Below the pieces are notes generated by a model, which did not search any database, was not told the origin of the DNA, and worked only from the letters and a program-made list of their open reading frames with translations. A stretch of DNA of 64,000 nt from assembly GCF_003384035.1 (NCBI RefSeq), contig NZ_QQAK01000012.1, forward strand, positions 310,001 through 374,000, in the 5' to 3' direction. Origin of the DNA: Sporosarcina sp. BI001-red (GTDB lineage: Bacteria > Bacillota > Bacilli > Bacillales_A > Planococcaceae). Position 1 is the first letter of the stretch. Each line of letters begins with the position of its first letter. A program made the translations under genes and the position numbers. Positions 8,797-16,894 of the stretch are shown in pieces.

Positions 8797-9309
8797 GTGA
8801 AACAATTGCTTAAACTTTCGTCTTTTTTGACGCTGGCACTTCTAATATCGAGTGGTTGTGCGGTAAATAGCGGGAACGGAGATTCACTTGACATTCAAGA
8901 CGCATATGTCGGGGACTTATTTGAATTTAAAGATGCATATGTTGGAGATGCCAGTGCAGTGTTGAACATCGTAAGCCAGTTGAAGAGTGCAGATCACTTT
9001 CAAAGATTTGAACTGAAAACGGCTGAAGAACCATATGGCATGATTTTAAATTACGGCAATGAAACAACAACAGAACAGGAAACTAAAAACACTGCGATTT
9101 ATAACGCTACATTCTTATATACCTTAATTAGGAATGCAGAATTGATCACTTTTAAATTTGCGGAACAGGAGCATACGATCACGAGAGTAGATCTGGAAAA
9201 CTGGTATGGGAAGGATCTGCGAGAAGTGCAAAGTGAAGATGAGGTAAAGTCTTTACTCCAAAAGTATGTGAATGATGAAGAGATGGTAAATCAGTTAGTC
9301 ACGGAATGA
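8797..9309 (+). CDS. DUF4825-type lipoprotein
   Basis: A 170-residue predicted lipoprotein. The signal segment ends in LISSGC, so Cys21 would carry the lipid. The mature part contains YVGDASAVLNIVSQL, the start of the DUF4825 domain as I remember it. The translation start is GTG 8797 with AAAGGAG at 8781; the longer frame from 8749 adds residues that do not fit a signal peptide. Oddly, the hallmark DAYVGD occurs twice, at residues 35-40 and 46-51, exactly 11 residues apart, suggesting a 33-bp duplication. Function unknown. Confidence 0.7.
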   Translation: MKQLLKLSSFLTLALLISSGCAVNSGNGDSLDIQDAYVGDLFEFKDAYVGDASAVLNIVSQLKSADHFQRFELKTAEEPYGMILNYGNETTTEQETKNTAIYNATFLYTLIRNAELITFKFAEQEHTITRVDLENWYGKDLREVQSEDEVKSLLQKYVNDEEMVNQLVTE

Positions 9310-9523
9310 GCAGGAGTACAGAACTATACTCTACAGATTGATTTGAGCGAATAGATAACCATTTGTGAATCATGTCTTTTGTTATGTTCAAGCACGAGGA
9401 AGAGACCAAAAATGGTTAGGTTTAGAAGAATAGGAGTACACATACGAGGAATTGATAAAAGTTAAGCAGTTGACTTGTCATACAGTGAAAGTAATTCAGC
9501 GCTGTCTAAAAGGAGAGAACTCA

Positions 9524-10177
9524 ATGCTACAAGCATTAATTTTTGATATGGATGGGACTCTATTTCAAACGGACAAAATTTTAGAATTGTCACTTGAGGA
9601 TACGTTTAATCACCTACGACATCAAAATAGATGGGATTCTATAACCCCTATCGATACTTATCGCGAAATTATGGGGGTACCTCTACCAAAAGTATGGGAA
9701 GCTTTGTTGCCTGATCATTCTATCGCAGAGAGAGAACAAACAGATTCTTATTTTCTAGAACGATTAATTGAAAACATTAGAAGCGGAAACGGTGCTCTAT
9801 ATCCTAATGTGATAGAGATTTTTGATTTTCTAAAAGAGAATAATTGTTCAATTTACATAGCGAGTAATGGTCTAACTGAATATTTAAATGCAATTGTGAG
9901 TTATTACAAATTGGAGATTTGGGTCACGGAAACTTTTAGTATTCAACAAATAGAAACGTTGGATAAAGGCGATTTAGTTAAAACAATTCTAACAAAATAT
10001 GATATTCAGACAGCCGCGGTAGTAGGAGATCGCTTATCTGATATTCATGCAGCTAGAGATAACGGACTAAGAGCAATTGGGTGTAACTTTGATTTTGCAA
10101 AAGAAGATGAACTGGCCATGGCCGATTTGGTAATCGATGATTTAGGTGAGCTAAAATCAATCCTACAAACTATTTAA
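9524..10177 (+). CDS. HAD family phosphatase
   Basis: A 217-residue haloacid dehalogenase-type hydrolase. Motif I DMDGTLF carries the nucleophile Asp8 and the acid/base Asp10; motif II is the serine of IASNGL; motif III lysine is in LDKGDLVK; motif IV is VVGDRLSDIHAARDNG, binding Mg2+. A helical cap lies between motifs I and II, as in phosphoglycolate or beta-phosphoglucomutase-like enzymes. ATG 9524 has AGGAGAG upstream; the longer frame from 9452 is not supported. Substrate unknown. The preceding 9310-9523 gap holds no clear gene. Confidence 0.87.
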   Translation: MLQALIFDMDGTLFQTDKILELSLEDTFNHLRHQNRWDSITPIDTYREIMGVPLPKVWEALLPDHSIAEREQTDSYFLERLIENIRSGNGALYPNVIEIFDFLKENNCSIYIASNGLTEYLNAIVSYYKLEIWVTETFSIQQIETLDKGDLVKTILTKYDIQTAAVVGDRLSDIHAARDNGLRAIGCNFDFAKEDELAMADLVIDDLGELKSILQTI

Positions 10178-10351
10178 CTATATGTTGTCACTCTAAACTC
10201 GAGATAGTAAAAGTGTGATGTCCGATAATAAACTCGTTGAATTACTGGTAGATATAACTAATTCCTATGTATAATGGATAAATTCAGAACTAGAGTTTTA
10301 TCATTCAGGGATTTTTAGAATCTTCCTTACTAACGTCGAGGAGGTTGCTAT

Positions 10352-10801
10352 ATGGAAGTCACTAATAAGAATAATTTAAAATTTCTAGACTTTCTTTTTG
10401 TGAATGAATCCGAGATTTACCACTATCAAAGATTGGCCGGTTCTTATGCTGTGATAAAGTGTGAGGTTCAGTATCTTTTATGCTATAACACGCGGAGAAA
10501 GCAATGGGAATTACCCGCTGGGCATAGGGAAGATGATGAAACACCAAAAGAGTGTGCAGCAAGGGAACTATACGAAGAAACGGGGCAACTTGTAGAGGAA
10601 TTAAAATTTAAAGGCTTGCTCAAAGTGAAAAACTTGCTAAATGGCGAAATTAAGTTTAATCCCGTATATTTTTCTACCTTGGAGAAACTTATGCCTTTTC
10701 AAAACAATTGTGAGACCTCTGAAATTAGACTGTGGGACTTAAACGAACCGTTGAGTTATGTAGACGAAGTAGACTTGAAAATTTTTGACTACATGGAGTA
10801 A
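10352..10801 (+). CDS. Nudix hydrolase
   Basis: 149 residues with a full Nudix box (GHREDDETPKECAARELYEE then TGQL), containing the REL-x-EE-TG catalytic core. The region ahead (VIKCEVQYLLCYNTRRKQWELPAG) is the usual beta-grasp lead-in. ATG 10352 follows GAGGAGG. It is unrelated in detail to the Nudix gene at 6744, so this is not a recent duplication. Substrate cannot be told. Confidence 0.82.
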   Translation: MEVTNKNNLKFLDFLFVNESEIYHYQRLAGSYAVIKCEVQYLLCYNTRRKQWELPAGHREDDETPKECAARELYEETGQLVEELKFKGLLKVKNLLNGEIKFNPVYFSTLEKLMPFQNNCETSEIRLWDLNEPLSYVDEVDLKIFDYME

Positions 10802-10848
10802 AGGATTGCTTGAGAACTCATATATCAGTGATTACAACTAATGAAACG

Positions 10849-10920
10849 TACCACTCGTGACATGTTTTTTACCACCAAGTGACATAGTTTGTACCAGTGA
10901 GTGACATTACCTTTACCACT
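10849..10920. repeat. Three and a third imperfect 21-22 bp repeats (TACCA-N4-GTGACAT)
   Basis: Units begin at 10849, 10870, 10892 and (partial) 10914. Each reads TACCA, four variable bases, GTGACAT, then a T-rich spacer. This is the only structure I see in the gene-free stretch 10802-11131. Clusters of such repeats about two helical turns apart are typical of transposase-binding ends in IS21/Mu-like elements, so an orphan transposon end is possible. No transposase gene is nearby. Confidence 0.6.
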
Positions 10921-11131
10921 TCATACCTTCTGGTTAATCAACGAGAATAAATATACTATTCAGAAATATGGATGCTATACTTGTTATACAAAATCGGCTA
11001 ATTCGTAATAGCGTCTTGATGCCGCCAACTGGCCATTATCTGTTTGAAATATGCATTTATTGCAAGCGAAAAAGTACGTCAGCGAATGAGTAGATAACTT
11101 AGTTGAACCTATAAAAGCTTAGGGAAGGACT

Positions 11132-11530
11132 GTGAAACGGATGAAGGAGAATGATTTTCAAGAGCCTTATCGAGATTTAATGGGGGATATTATTAAAAAG
11201 CATGCGGAAGAAGGGGGAATGGACAATCTACCGGGGAAAGGTAAACCGTTGAACGCTGATTATTTTTCCGGAGATACATTTCAACACTTTCAGCGAATTG
11301 CTAAAGATGCAGGCTACAAGCCACACTGGCTGAATTTGCAACACGAAATTCGGAAGGATGTTCTGCAACTTGCCGATTTTCATGAGGCTCAGATCACGGT
11401 TAATATCGAAGAGCGTTTGAAGGAAATCAATTTAAAAGTCTTTAAATATAATCGGTTATGTCCTCCTCCTATGCAAAAGGGGCCCGTTTCTATGGATACA
11501 ATTCAAAACGTACTGAACAAGAGAAATTAA
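11132..11530 (+). CDS. DUF1992 (DnaJ-homologue subfamily C member 28-like) protein
   Basis: 132 residues matching the DUF1992 pattern: an N-terminal IIKKHAEEGGMDNLPGKGKP segment, in which the D-x-L-P-G-x-G-K-P-L motif is the family hallmark, and a helical C-terminal half. Members share a short region with human DNAJC28 but lack a J domain; their function is unknown. The start is GTG 11132 or ATG 11141; the AGGGAAGGA site at 11121-11129 fits either poorly or loosely. The MFS gene follows 49 bases later. Confidence 0.75.
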   Translation: MKRMKENDFQEPYRDLMGDIIKKHAEEGGMDNLPGKGKPLNADYFSGDTFQHFQRIAKDAGYKPHWLNLQHEIRKDVLQLADFHEAQITVNIEERLKEINLKVFKYNRLCPPPMQKGPVSMDTIQNVLNKRN

Positions 11531-11579
11531 ATTGATTTGTAAAAGCGAACGGGTTTCTGGATAAAGGAGTCGTGTTACG

Positions 11580-12800
11580 GTGAGTAAATTAAAGGAATGG
11601 AAGGATCCGGGCATATTATTATCTTCAATCGCAATCTCTAATATCGGTGATTTTATTTATCTAATCGCCATTAATATCATTGTATTTCAACTGACTGGCT
11701 CCGCTGCAGCTGTCGCGGGACTTTGGATAATTAGTCCACTTACGAATATTGTTACTAAATTTTGGACGGGTAGTTTTATAGATTATCGCAGTAAGAGGAA
11801 AGTGATGATGAGTACCTATGTGATCCGCGCTTTATTTATAAGTCTCATCCCTTTTGCGCCCAATATGATCATGATCTATGGAATATTAATTGTACTAAGT
11901 GTGTCAAATTCTTTCTTTCATCCAGCGTCTACCACCTACGTAACCATTATGATTCCTATTGAAAAAAGAAAGCGTTTTAACTCCATACGTGCTTTTGCAA
12001 GTTCTGGGGCTTTCATCATTGGGCCGGCAATAGGAGGTACCTTGCTCTATCTATACTCTTATGAAATCACATTATGGATCAATGCTGCACTATTTGTTGC
12101 AGCAGCACTTTTGTTGCGAGTACTCCCAGAAAAAGAGTCGATTGATAAGAAGAATATCCCTGCATTGACGATTTCGCAAATAAGGAGTGACTTCACTGTT
12201 GTGAAGGACTTCGTCATTGCGAATCGGTATGTATCTGTGATTTATTTTGGATTTACGCTGATTATGATTTTTTCTTTTGCTATGGATACCCAAGAAGTTG
12301 TTTTTACGCAAAGAATCATTGGTCTTACTGAAATTGATTACAGCTTGCTTGTTAGTATTACTGGGATCGGCTCTTTGTTTAGTGCCATTTTGCTAACAAT
12401 CTTTTCCTCTAAATTTTCTTTAAGGTATATGATTTCAATTGGATTACTCATGACGACTACGGGATATATCATTTATGCATTTTCTTGGTCATTTCTATCA
12501 ATTGTGATTGGTTTCTTAATTCTAGGATTCTTTAACGTCTTTTTAAACGCTGGTATCATGACTTTTTATCAAAATAATGTTCCCGTTGAAGTCATGGGAA
12601 GAGTAACAAGTATCTATCAGCTCATACAAAGTATAGTGCAGGTTTTATTTATATTAGGTATAGGCTTATTAGGGGACATTTTATCTTTACGGGTTGTCAT
12701 AGCTACACTAGCTATCCTAATGCTTATTACATCTGTTATATATATATGGTTCGTTCTGAAAGATAATAAAAAGACATTCTACTTAGAAGAAAGCCACTAA
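11580..12800 (+). CDS. MFS transporter (macrolide-efflux-like, MefA/YitG type)
   Basis: A 406-residue major facilitator with about 12 hydrophobic segments. The loop between helices 2 and 3 carries the degenerate MFS motif A (GSFIDYRSKRKVMM). The N-terminal SISNIGDFIYLIAINIIVFQ pattern resembles the MFS_3 / macrolide-type exporters. GTG 11580 has AAAGGAG upstream. Likely a proton-driven exporter in the cytoplasmic membrane; the substrate is unknown. The gap after it, to 13044, contains no gene. Confidence 0.8.
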   Translation: MSKLKEWKDPGILLSSIAISNIGDFIYLIAINIIVFQLTGSAAAVAGLWIISPLTNIVTKFWTGSFIDYRSKRKVMMSTYVIRALFISLIPFAPNMIMIYGILIVLSVSNSFFHPASTTYVTIMIPIEKRKRFNSIRAFASSGAFIIGPAIGGTLLYLYSYEITLWINAALFVAAALLLRVLPEKESIDKKNIPALTISQIRSDFTVVKDFVIANRYVSVIYFGFTLIMIFSFAMDTQEVVFTQRIIGLTEIDYSLLVSITGIGSLFSAILLTIFSSKFSLRYMISIGLLMTTTGYIIYAFSWSFLSIVIGFLILGFFNVFLNAGIMTFYQNNVPVEVMGRVTSIYQLIQSIVQVLFILGIGLLGDILSLRVVIATLAILMLITSVIYIWFVLKDNKKTFYLEESH

Positions 12801-13044
12801 CCTATTATTAAAGTTATTACATTAATTTCTGGTCCAATAAAACCATCCAGATTAAGACGAATAGTAATCACTCTATACATTTAGAGAATCCAAATGTGGT
12901 AATAGATACGATTAAACAGGCCGTGGTTTCTCAATAGGTTGATAACTATGCTTACTTCAACTGACGGCCGCCTGTTAACGGAACGGAACAGAATGCATCC
13001 CTATTTAGGGTCAAACAAAATATAAATAAAAGGGGGTATTAACT

Positions 13045-13227
13045 ATGTCTAATGGTGTTATTGCTATAGTTGCAATAGTTTCTGCTGTGATATGGATTGC
13101 GGTTTCTCGAGAGTCTGTGAAACCTTCAAAAGAGATAAATTCACGGAAATTGATAACGTTATTGTTTGCAGGATCTGTATCGGCATTAGTTTTAACTATT
13201 TCGCTTTTTCAAAGCCTACCATTTTAA
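13045..13227 (+). CDS. Small membrane protein (60 aa)
   Basis: Two hydrophobic helices (VIAIVAIVSAVIWIAV and LITLLFAGSVSALVLTISLF) flank a short polar loop. The ribosome site AAAGGGGG is well placed. No family recognised. It is followed closely by a second tiny membrane peptide at 13317. Confidence 0.5.
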   Translation: MSNGVIAIVAIVSAVIWIAVSRESVKPSKEINSRKLITLLFAGSVSALVLTISLFQSLPF

Positions 13228-13316
13228 TTTCATTAACGAGCGAATTTATTTAATAATGGCTGGCGTTGCAAATGGGCCAGGTTAGTTTATGGAAATGTGT
13301 GGGAGGTGCTAATGTC

Positions 13317-13442
13317 ATGTTCATCTACGATTGGCTGATAACTCTGTATAGGAACGTAGAGTTTCAACTATTAGCTTTAATATCTCTGGGGATACTCGTC
13401 CCTACAATTTTCATTCAGAGAAAACGAAGTGAGGGAAAATGA
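13317..13442 (+). CDS. Tiny single-pass membrane peptide (41 aa)
   Basis: ATG 13317, nine bases after GGGAGGTG (13301-13308), encodes FQLLALISLGILVPTIFI as one helix, with a strongly basic tail (QRKRSEGK). The orientation is probably N-out/C-in. No known family. The good ribosome site and clean topology argue that it is translated. Confidence 0.45.
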   Translation: MFIYDWLITLYRNVEFQLLALISLGILVPTIFIQRKRSEGK

Positions 13443-13634
13443 ACTATCAAATCTACATTCGGACCATTTTGTAGCATAACAACTGAATGATAAGACAATT
13501 CAAGACTTTGATATTGGTAAAGAATAAATAGAAACTGGCACGGTTCTGGTAGATAGGAGTTGGGTCGATTCAGTGATCCGGTTAAATGAAAGCGCATTGC
13601 AAAATCAAGATAATATAAAAACGAGGTGCTATTT

Positions 13635-13964
13635 GTGATAAACATTGAGGATTTTTTAAAATGTGATATTCGTGTGGGCACTGTGATTAAGGCAGAGGCA
13701 TTTCCAGAGGCACGGAAACCCGCAATAAAATTAGAAATTGATTTTGGTGAAATGGGGATTAAACGTTCTTCAGCCCAAATTACACGAAGATACGAGCCGG
13801 AACAACTCGTTGGGAGTCAAGTCGTTGCGGTAGTAAACTTCCCTCCCAGACGGATAGCCGGTTTTAAATCTGAAGTGTTGGTAATTGGCGGTGTACCCGG
13901 AGAAGATGACGTGGTACTTCTGAAACCAGAGCAACCTGTTAAGAATGGTACACCTATTGCCTAA
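13635..13964 (+). CDS. csaA: CsaA-type chaperone (tRNA-binding domain protein)
   Basis: A 109-residue protein made entirely of the OB-fold tRNA-binding domain. It begins [20 protein letters not shown] and contains the family segments [25 protein letters not shown] and [18 protein letters not shown]. Bacillus CsaA is a dimeric chaperone with export-related activity, and its E. coli relatives are related to tRNA-binding protein 111. Start GTG 13635 has GAGGTG at 13623-13628; a longer frame from 13626 overlaps that site. Stands alone. Confidence 0.88.
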   Translation: MINIEDFLKCDIRVGTVIKAEAFPEARKPAIKLEIDFGEMGIKRSSAQITRRYEPEQLVGSQVVAVVNFPPRRIAGFKSEVLVIGGVPGEDDVVLLKPEQPVKNGTPIA

Positions 13965-14059
13965 AGCATCTCACAATCAGGGCGCAGATGTTGTAGAAGC
14001 ACTACTCCTATAATCAGCCTGTTTGCAGCGCTGATGGGCTACGAATCGGCAGTGTCCCG

Positions 14060-14914
14060 TTAAGACCTTTTCCGATTCATAAAGGCAGCGGCCAAGATCG
14101 AGAATAATATTGCCACGCCTACTAAATAGAGAACGCTAAACAGGGGTGAAGTGAAATCTCCGTTTATTTCATAGAATACTCCCATATCCAGCAAGAATTC
14201 CTGTTTGGCTGACGCTGGTGCCTGTGCAAATGTTTCTTGCATTGGCTGTTCCATCAGGATTTGGCGCAATAACGCGGCAGAATGCGAGGTGGGGAATAAT
14301 TTAATTACGGTTTGCAAGTATGCCGGTAGATTTCCAATAGGAATATAAATACCTGCTAGAAAACCAAGCAGTGTTCCTATGACGGTACTCGCAGCAGCAA
14401 AAGCTTTTACGGTTTTGAAAAAGGAAACGAGCAGTAAAATCATTGAACTGCTGGAGATCACGGATAAACTGATCACCCCGATCGCTTTAAGCACTTGGAG
14501 AACGGTTAGCATTTCGTCACCTGAGAAAAAGAAAATTGCATTTGCAGCCAGAAGGACGAGTAGACACATGATGAAACCGACGAAGATCGAGCTCATGACA
14601 TAGCCACCAAAAAGGGCTGATCTTTTAATTGGTGAAGCATAAAAGTCCAGATTAGCCTCAGTCGAACGATCTTCTACCAATGTCCCAAACGCACCCAGTG
14701 TCGTCGTGACTGAAGTTACCGCTAAAATTCCAGCAAAGATCCATGACAAGAGAAGCCACTTTTTAGCAGGGAAGTCAGGAAGGCTGTCTGAGATTAAGTT
14801 CCCTAGAAATGTTCCGTACAGGAGAACCAGGATGATGACAGCAAGCAAAGAAAAGAATAGGGCACTCTTATCGCGGAAATAGAGAAGTATATTACGCTTC
14901 GTAACAGTCATCAC
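14060..14914 (-). CDS. ABC-2 type exporter permease
   Basis: About 285 residues with six hydrophobic segments typical of ABC-2 permeases: an N-terminal cytoplasmic KRNILLYFRDKSALFFSLLA stretch, then helices ending near the C-terminal FSILAAAFMNRKR. It is the membrane partner of the ATPase gene just upstream in the operon, overlapping it by about 20 bases. GTG 14914 or ATG 14911 are the starts; AAAGGAGG (about 14924-14931) supports them and rules out the longer frame from 14983. Likely exports a drug, lantibiotic or lipid-like compound. Confidence 0.82.
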   Translation of the reverse strand: MMTVTKRNILLYFRDKSALFFSLLAVIILVLLYGTFLGNLISDSLPDFPAKKWLLLSWIFAGILAVTSVTTTLGAFGTLVEDRSTEANLDFYASPIKRSALFGGYVMSSIFVGFIMCLLVLLAANAIFFFSGDEMLTVLQVLKAIGVISLSVISSSSMILLLVSFFKTVKAFAAASTVIGTLLGFLAGIYIPIGNLPAYLQTVIKLFPTSHSAALLRQILMEQPMQETFAQAPASAKQEFLLDMGVFYEINGDFTSPLFSVLYLVGVAILFSILAAAFMNRKRS

Positions 14915-15830
14915 GATGCAAGTCCTCCTTTCTGTTATGGATTTGGATGAACACATCATCCAGACTGGATTTTTGTACTTCAAATGAATCGATCAGTTCT
15001 TCGTAATTCGCCAATAATACAATGGCATCGGTTGTTTTCTCGAGGTGGATCAGGAAGGTGGAGTGTTCTTCGGTGAAGACTACCTCATCTGTTCGCAATT
15101 GACGTCGTAATCGTGCCGAATCCTTTGCTAGGATCATTAACCGATCGGCAGAATATTGGGACTTCAAATGATGTGGTGTCCCCTTGGCGATAATTTCTCC
15201 TGCTTTCATGACCACCACATAATTTGAATTGGCCGCTTCTTCAATATAGTGTGTCGTTAGAAAGACCGTCATATTGTTCTCACGCTGCAATTGCAGAATG
15301 GTATTCCAAATCTGTTTCCGGTTTTGGGGATCAAGACCTGTCGTAGGTTCATCCAACAGCAAGATTTTAGGTTGATGTAGCAAGGCTCTGGCAATATCCA
15401 CTCTTCGCTTCTGTCCTCCAGATAATTTACCATAACGCCGATTCATGATGGAAGATATATCAACAGTCGCAGCGACGCGCTCAATTGCGGCAGGCCTTTC
15501 TTCCTTCGTCATCTTATACAGCCGTGCGCGGTAATCTAAATTCTCCTTAACCGTCAGCAAAGGATCCAATATACTTTGTTGAAATACAACACCTATTTCT
15601 TTACGTATTGCTTCGTCTTCTTTTCCAACGGTTAAGCCGTTTACCTTCACCTCTCCTGCATCTTGTTTTAAAAGAGTCAGCAGAATGGAGATGGTTATAG
15701 ACTTTCCGGCTCCGTTTGTACCGAGAAATGAAAACAGGCTTCCTTCCTCCACATAAAAGCTGACATCTTTCACAGCCTCCACAGCACCGAATGACTTATA
15801 TAAGTGATGCACCTCAATAATTTTAGACAT
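14892..15830 (-). CDS. ABC exporter ATP-binding protein
   Basis: 312 residues. Walker A is FLGTNGAGKS, with Ser in place of the final Thr (allowed). The signature is LSGGQKRR, Walker B LLLDEPTTGLD, and the switch His lies in FLTTHYIEEA. The C-terminal domain (DEVVFTEEHSTFLIH...) is the DrrA-like extension. ATG 15830 is preceded by GAGAGG; it overlaps the upstream DUF3021 gene by 8 bases. Third gene of the LytTR-DUF3021-ABC-ABC operon. Confidence 0.88.
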   Translation of the reverse strand: MSKIIEVHHLYKSFGAVEAVKDVSFYVEEGSLFSFLGTNGAGKSITISILLTLLKQDAGEVKVNGLTVGKEDEAIRKEIGVVFQQSILDPLLTVKENLDYRARLYKMTKEERPAAIERVAATVDISSIMNRRYGKLSGGQKRRVDIARALLHQPKILLLDEPTTGLDPQNRKQIWNTILQLQRENNMTVFLTTHYIEEAANSNYVVVMKAGEIIAKGTPHHLKSQYSADRLMILAKDSARLRRQLRTDEVVFTEEHSTFLIHLEKTTDAIVLLANYEELIDSFEVQKSSLDDVFIQIHNRKEDLHRDDCYEA

Positions 15831-16242
15831 TCGATCCTCTCCGTCTCTGCTCGGCAATCGCTTGATTGATTGCTTTTTCAGCCGTCTTGTTATTCAAATA
15901 AACCATCAGGATGACAAATGTATATGCACATATCCCACATAGAGCAACCATTCTAATATAAAAAGGACGGAAAGGGTACACATCAAAAAATGCACCTGCA
16001 AGGATCAGAACTACAAGTACACAGATCAGTTCAATTAAATGAACGAGTAGCGGCTGGTCAACAGGCAGTTTATGAGAAAGAACTATTAGCAAGGTAATAA
16101 GGCAGGATATGATAAACAAATAGATCGTAATTTTCTCTGTAAGTGGCGGAAAGATGCTGAGCACCCTAAACAGATAATAGAAGATAGAGCTGAAAGTGAA
16201 GGCGAAACAAGCTGCACCTATATAGATAATTGAGCGATTCAT
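15823..16242 (-). CDS. DUF3021 four-helix membrane protein
   Basis: 139 residues with four transmembrane helices and a basic/glutamine-rich C-terminus (AINQAIAEQRRR). This is the DUF3021 type, regularly encoded next to a LytTR regulator and believed to be its membrane-bound inhibitor partner. ATG 16242 has GAGGTG immediately upstream; GTG 16251 is the alternative. Sits ten bases after the LytTR stop. Inference: senses an envelope signal and controls the regulator. Confidence 0.8.
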   Translation of the reverse strand: MNRSIIYIGAACFAFTFSSIFYYLFRVLSIFPPLTEKITIYLFIISCLITLLIVLSHKLPVDQPLLVHLIELICVLVVLILAGAFFDVYPFRPFYIRMVALCGICAYTFVILMVYLNNKTAEKAINQAIAEQRRRGSNV

Positions 16243-16252
16243 ACATGTCACC

Positions 16253-16699
16253 TCATCCTAAAAAATGTTTTCGAAATGATTTTACATAATGCCGATTCAC
16301 AATGACTTTTTCACCGTTCGATAAATATGCTTCGAATCGACCGTTTATCAGAGCTTTTACACTCTCAATCTTGGACGTATTCACAATGAAATTTTTGCTA
16401 ATTCTCATAAACCTCGTATCTTTCAGCTGCTCTTCGAACTCATATAGTTTCTTGTCGCTTTCATAGACAGCCTCATCGGTATAGAGGAACACAGTGTCAT
16501 TCACGGATTCAATGTACAACAGATGATCTGATACCAATGGATATGTAATGCCATCCTTTTTCCCTTGAATGGAAAACATCATTTGATTAATCTGCTGAAT
16601 CAAAGGAGACAAACTGTCATCTACTTCAGGGCAATTAATGATAATTTCAATGTCTGTAAAATCTTCGGATTCATTTATTTTTAGTCGAATTGGACTCAC
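16253..16699 (-). CDS. LytTR-family DNA-binding regulator
   Basis: 148 residues. The N-terminal part is a short helical domain; the C-terminal LytTR domain (from about residue 50) has the pattern LLYIESVNDTVFLYT, FMRISKNFIVNTSKIESV, FEAYLSNGEKVIVNRHYV. There is no receiver domain, as expected for the LytTR/DUF3021 pair. The start is uncertain: GTG 16699 overlaps the GAGGTGAG ribosome-like sequence, and no ATG or TTG follows at proper spacing. An ATT at the right distance could be the real start. It heads the operon leading to the ABC exporter. Confidence 0.8.
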   Translation of the reverse strand: MSPIRLKINESEDFTDIEIIINCPEVDDSLSPLIQQINQMMFSIQGKKDGITYPLVSDHLLYIESVNDTVFLYTDEAVYESDKKLYEFEEQLKDTRFMRISKNFIVNTSKIESVKALINGRFEAYLSNGEKVIVNRHYVKSFRKHFLG

Positions 16700-16821
16700 C
16701 TCGAAGTTCTAATCTTTGATGAATCGTACCATTTCATCAGATGGAGAACAATACAATTTCGGTGTGTTGCATGTATCGCGGTGTAACTTGCATCTGAGCG
16801 TTAGAGTAAACCAGTTAAACC

Positions 16822-16862
16822 AAAAAAGACCGCTAATTCAAATTGAATTAGCGGTCTTTTTA
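16822..16862. terminator. Bidirectional intrinsic terminator
   Basis: GACCGCTAATTCAA (16828-16841) pairs with its complement at 16843-16856. A-run before and T-run after make it work on either strand; it ends the symporter mRNA on the - strand. Confidence 0.85.
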
Positions 16863-16894
16863 TATTCTGGAATCTTTTTAAAACGTACGGCTTT

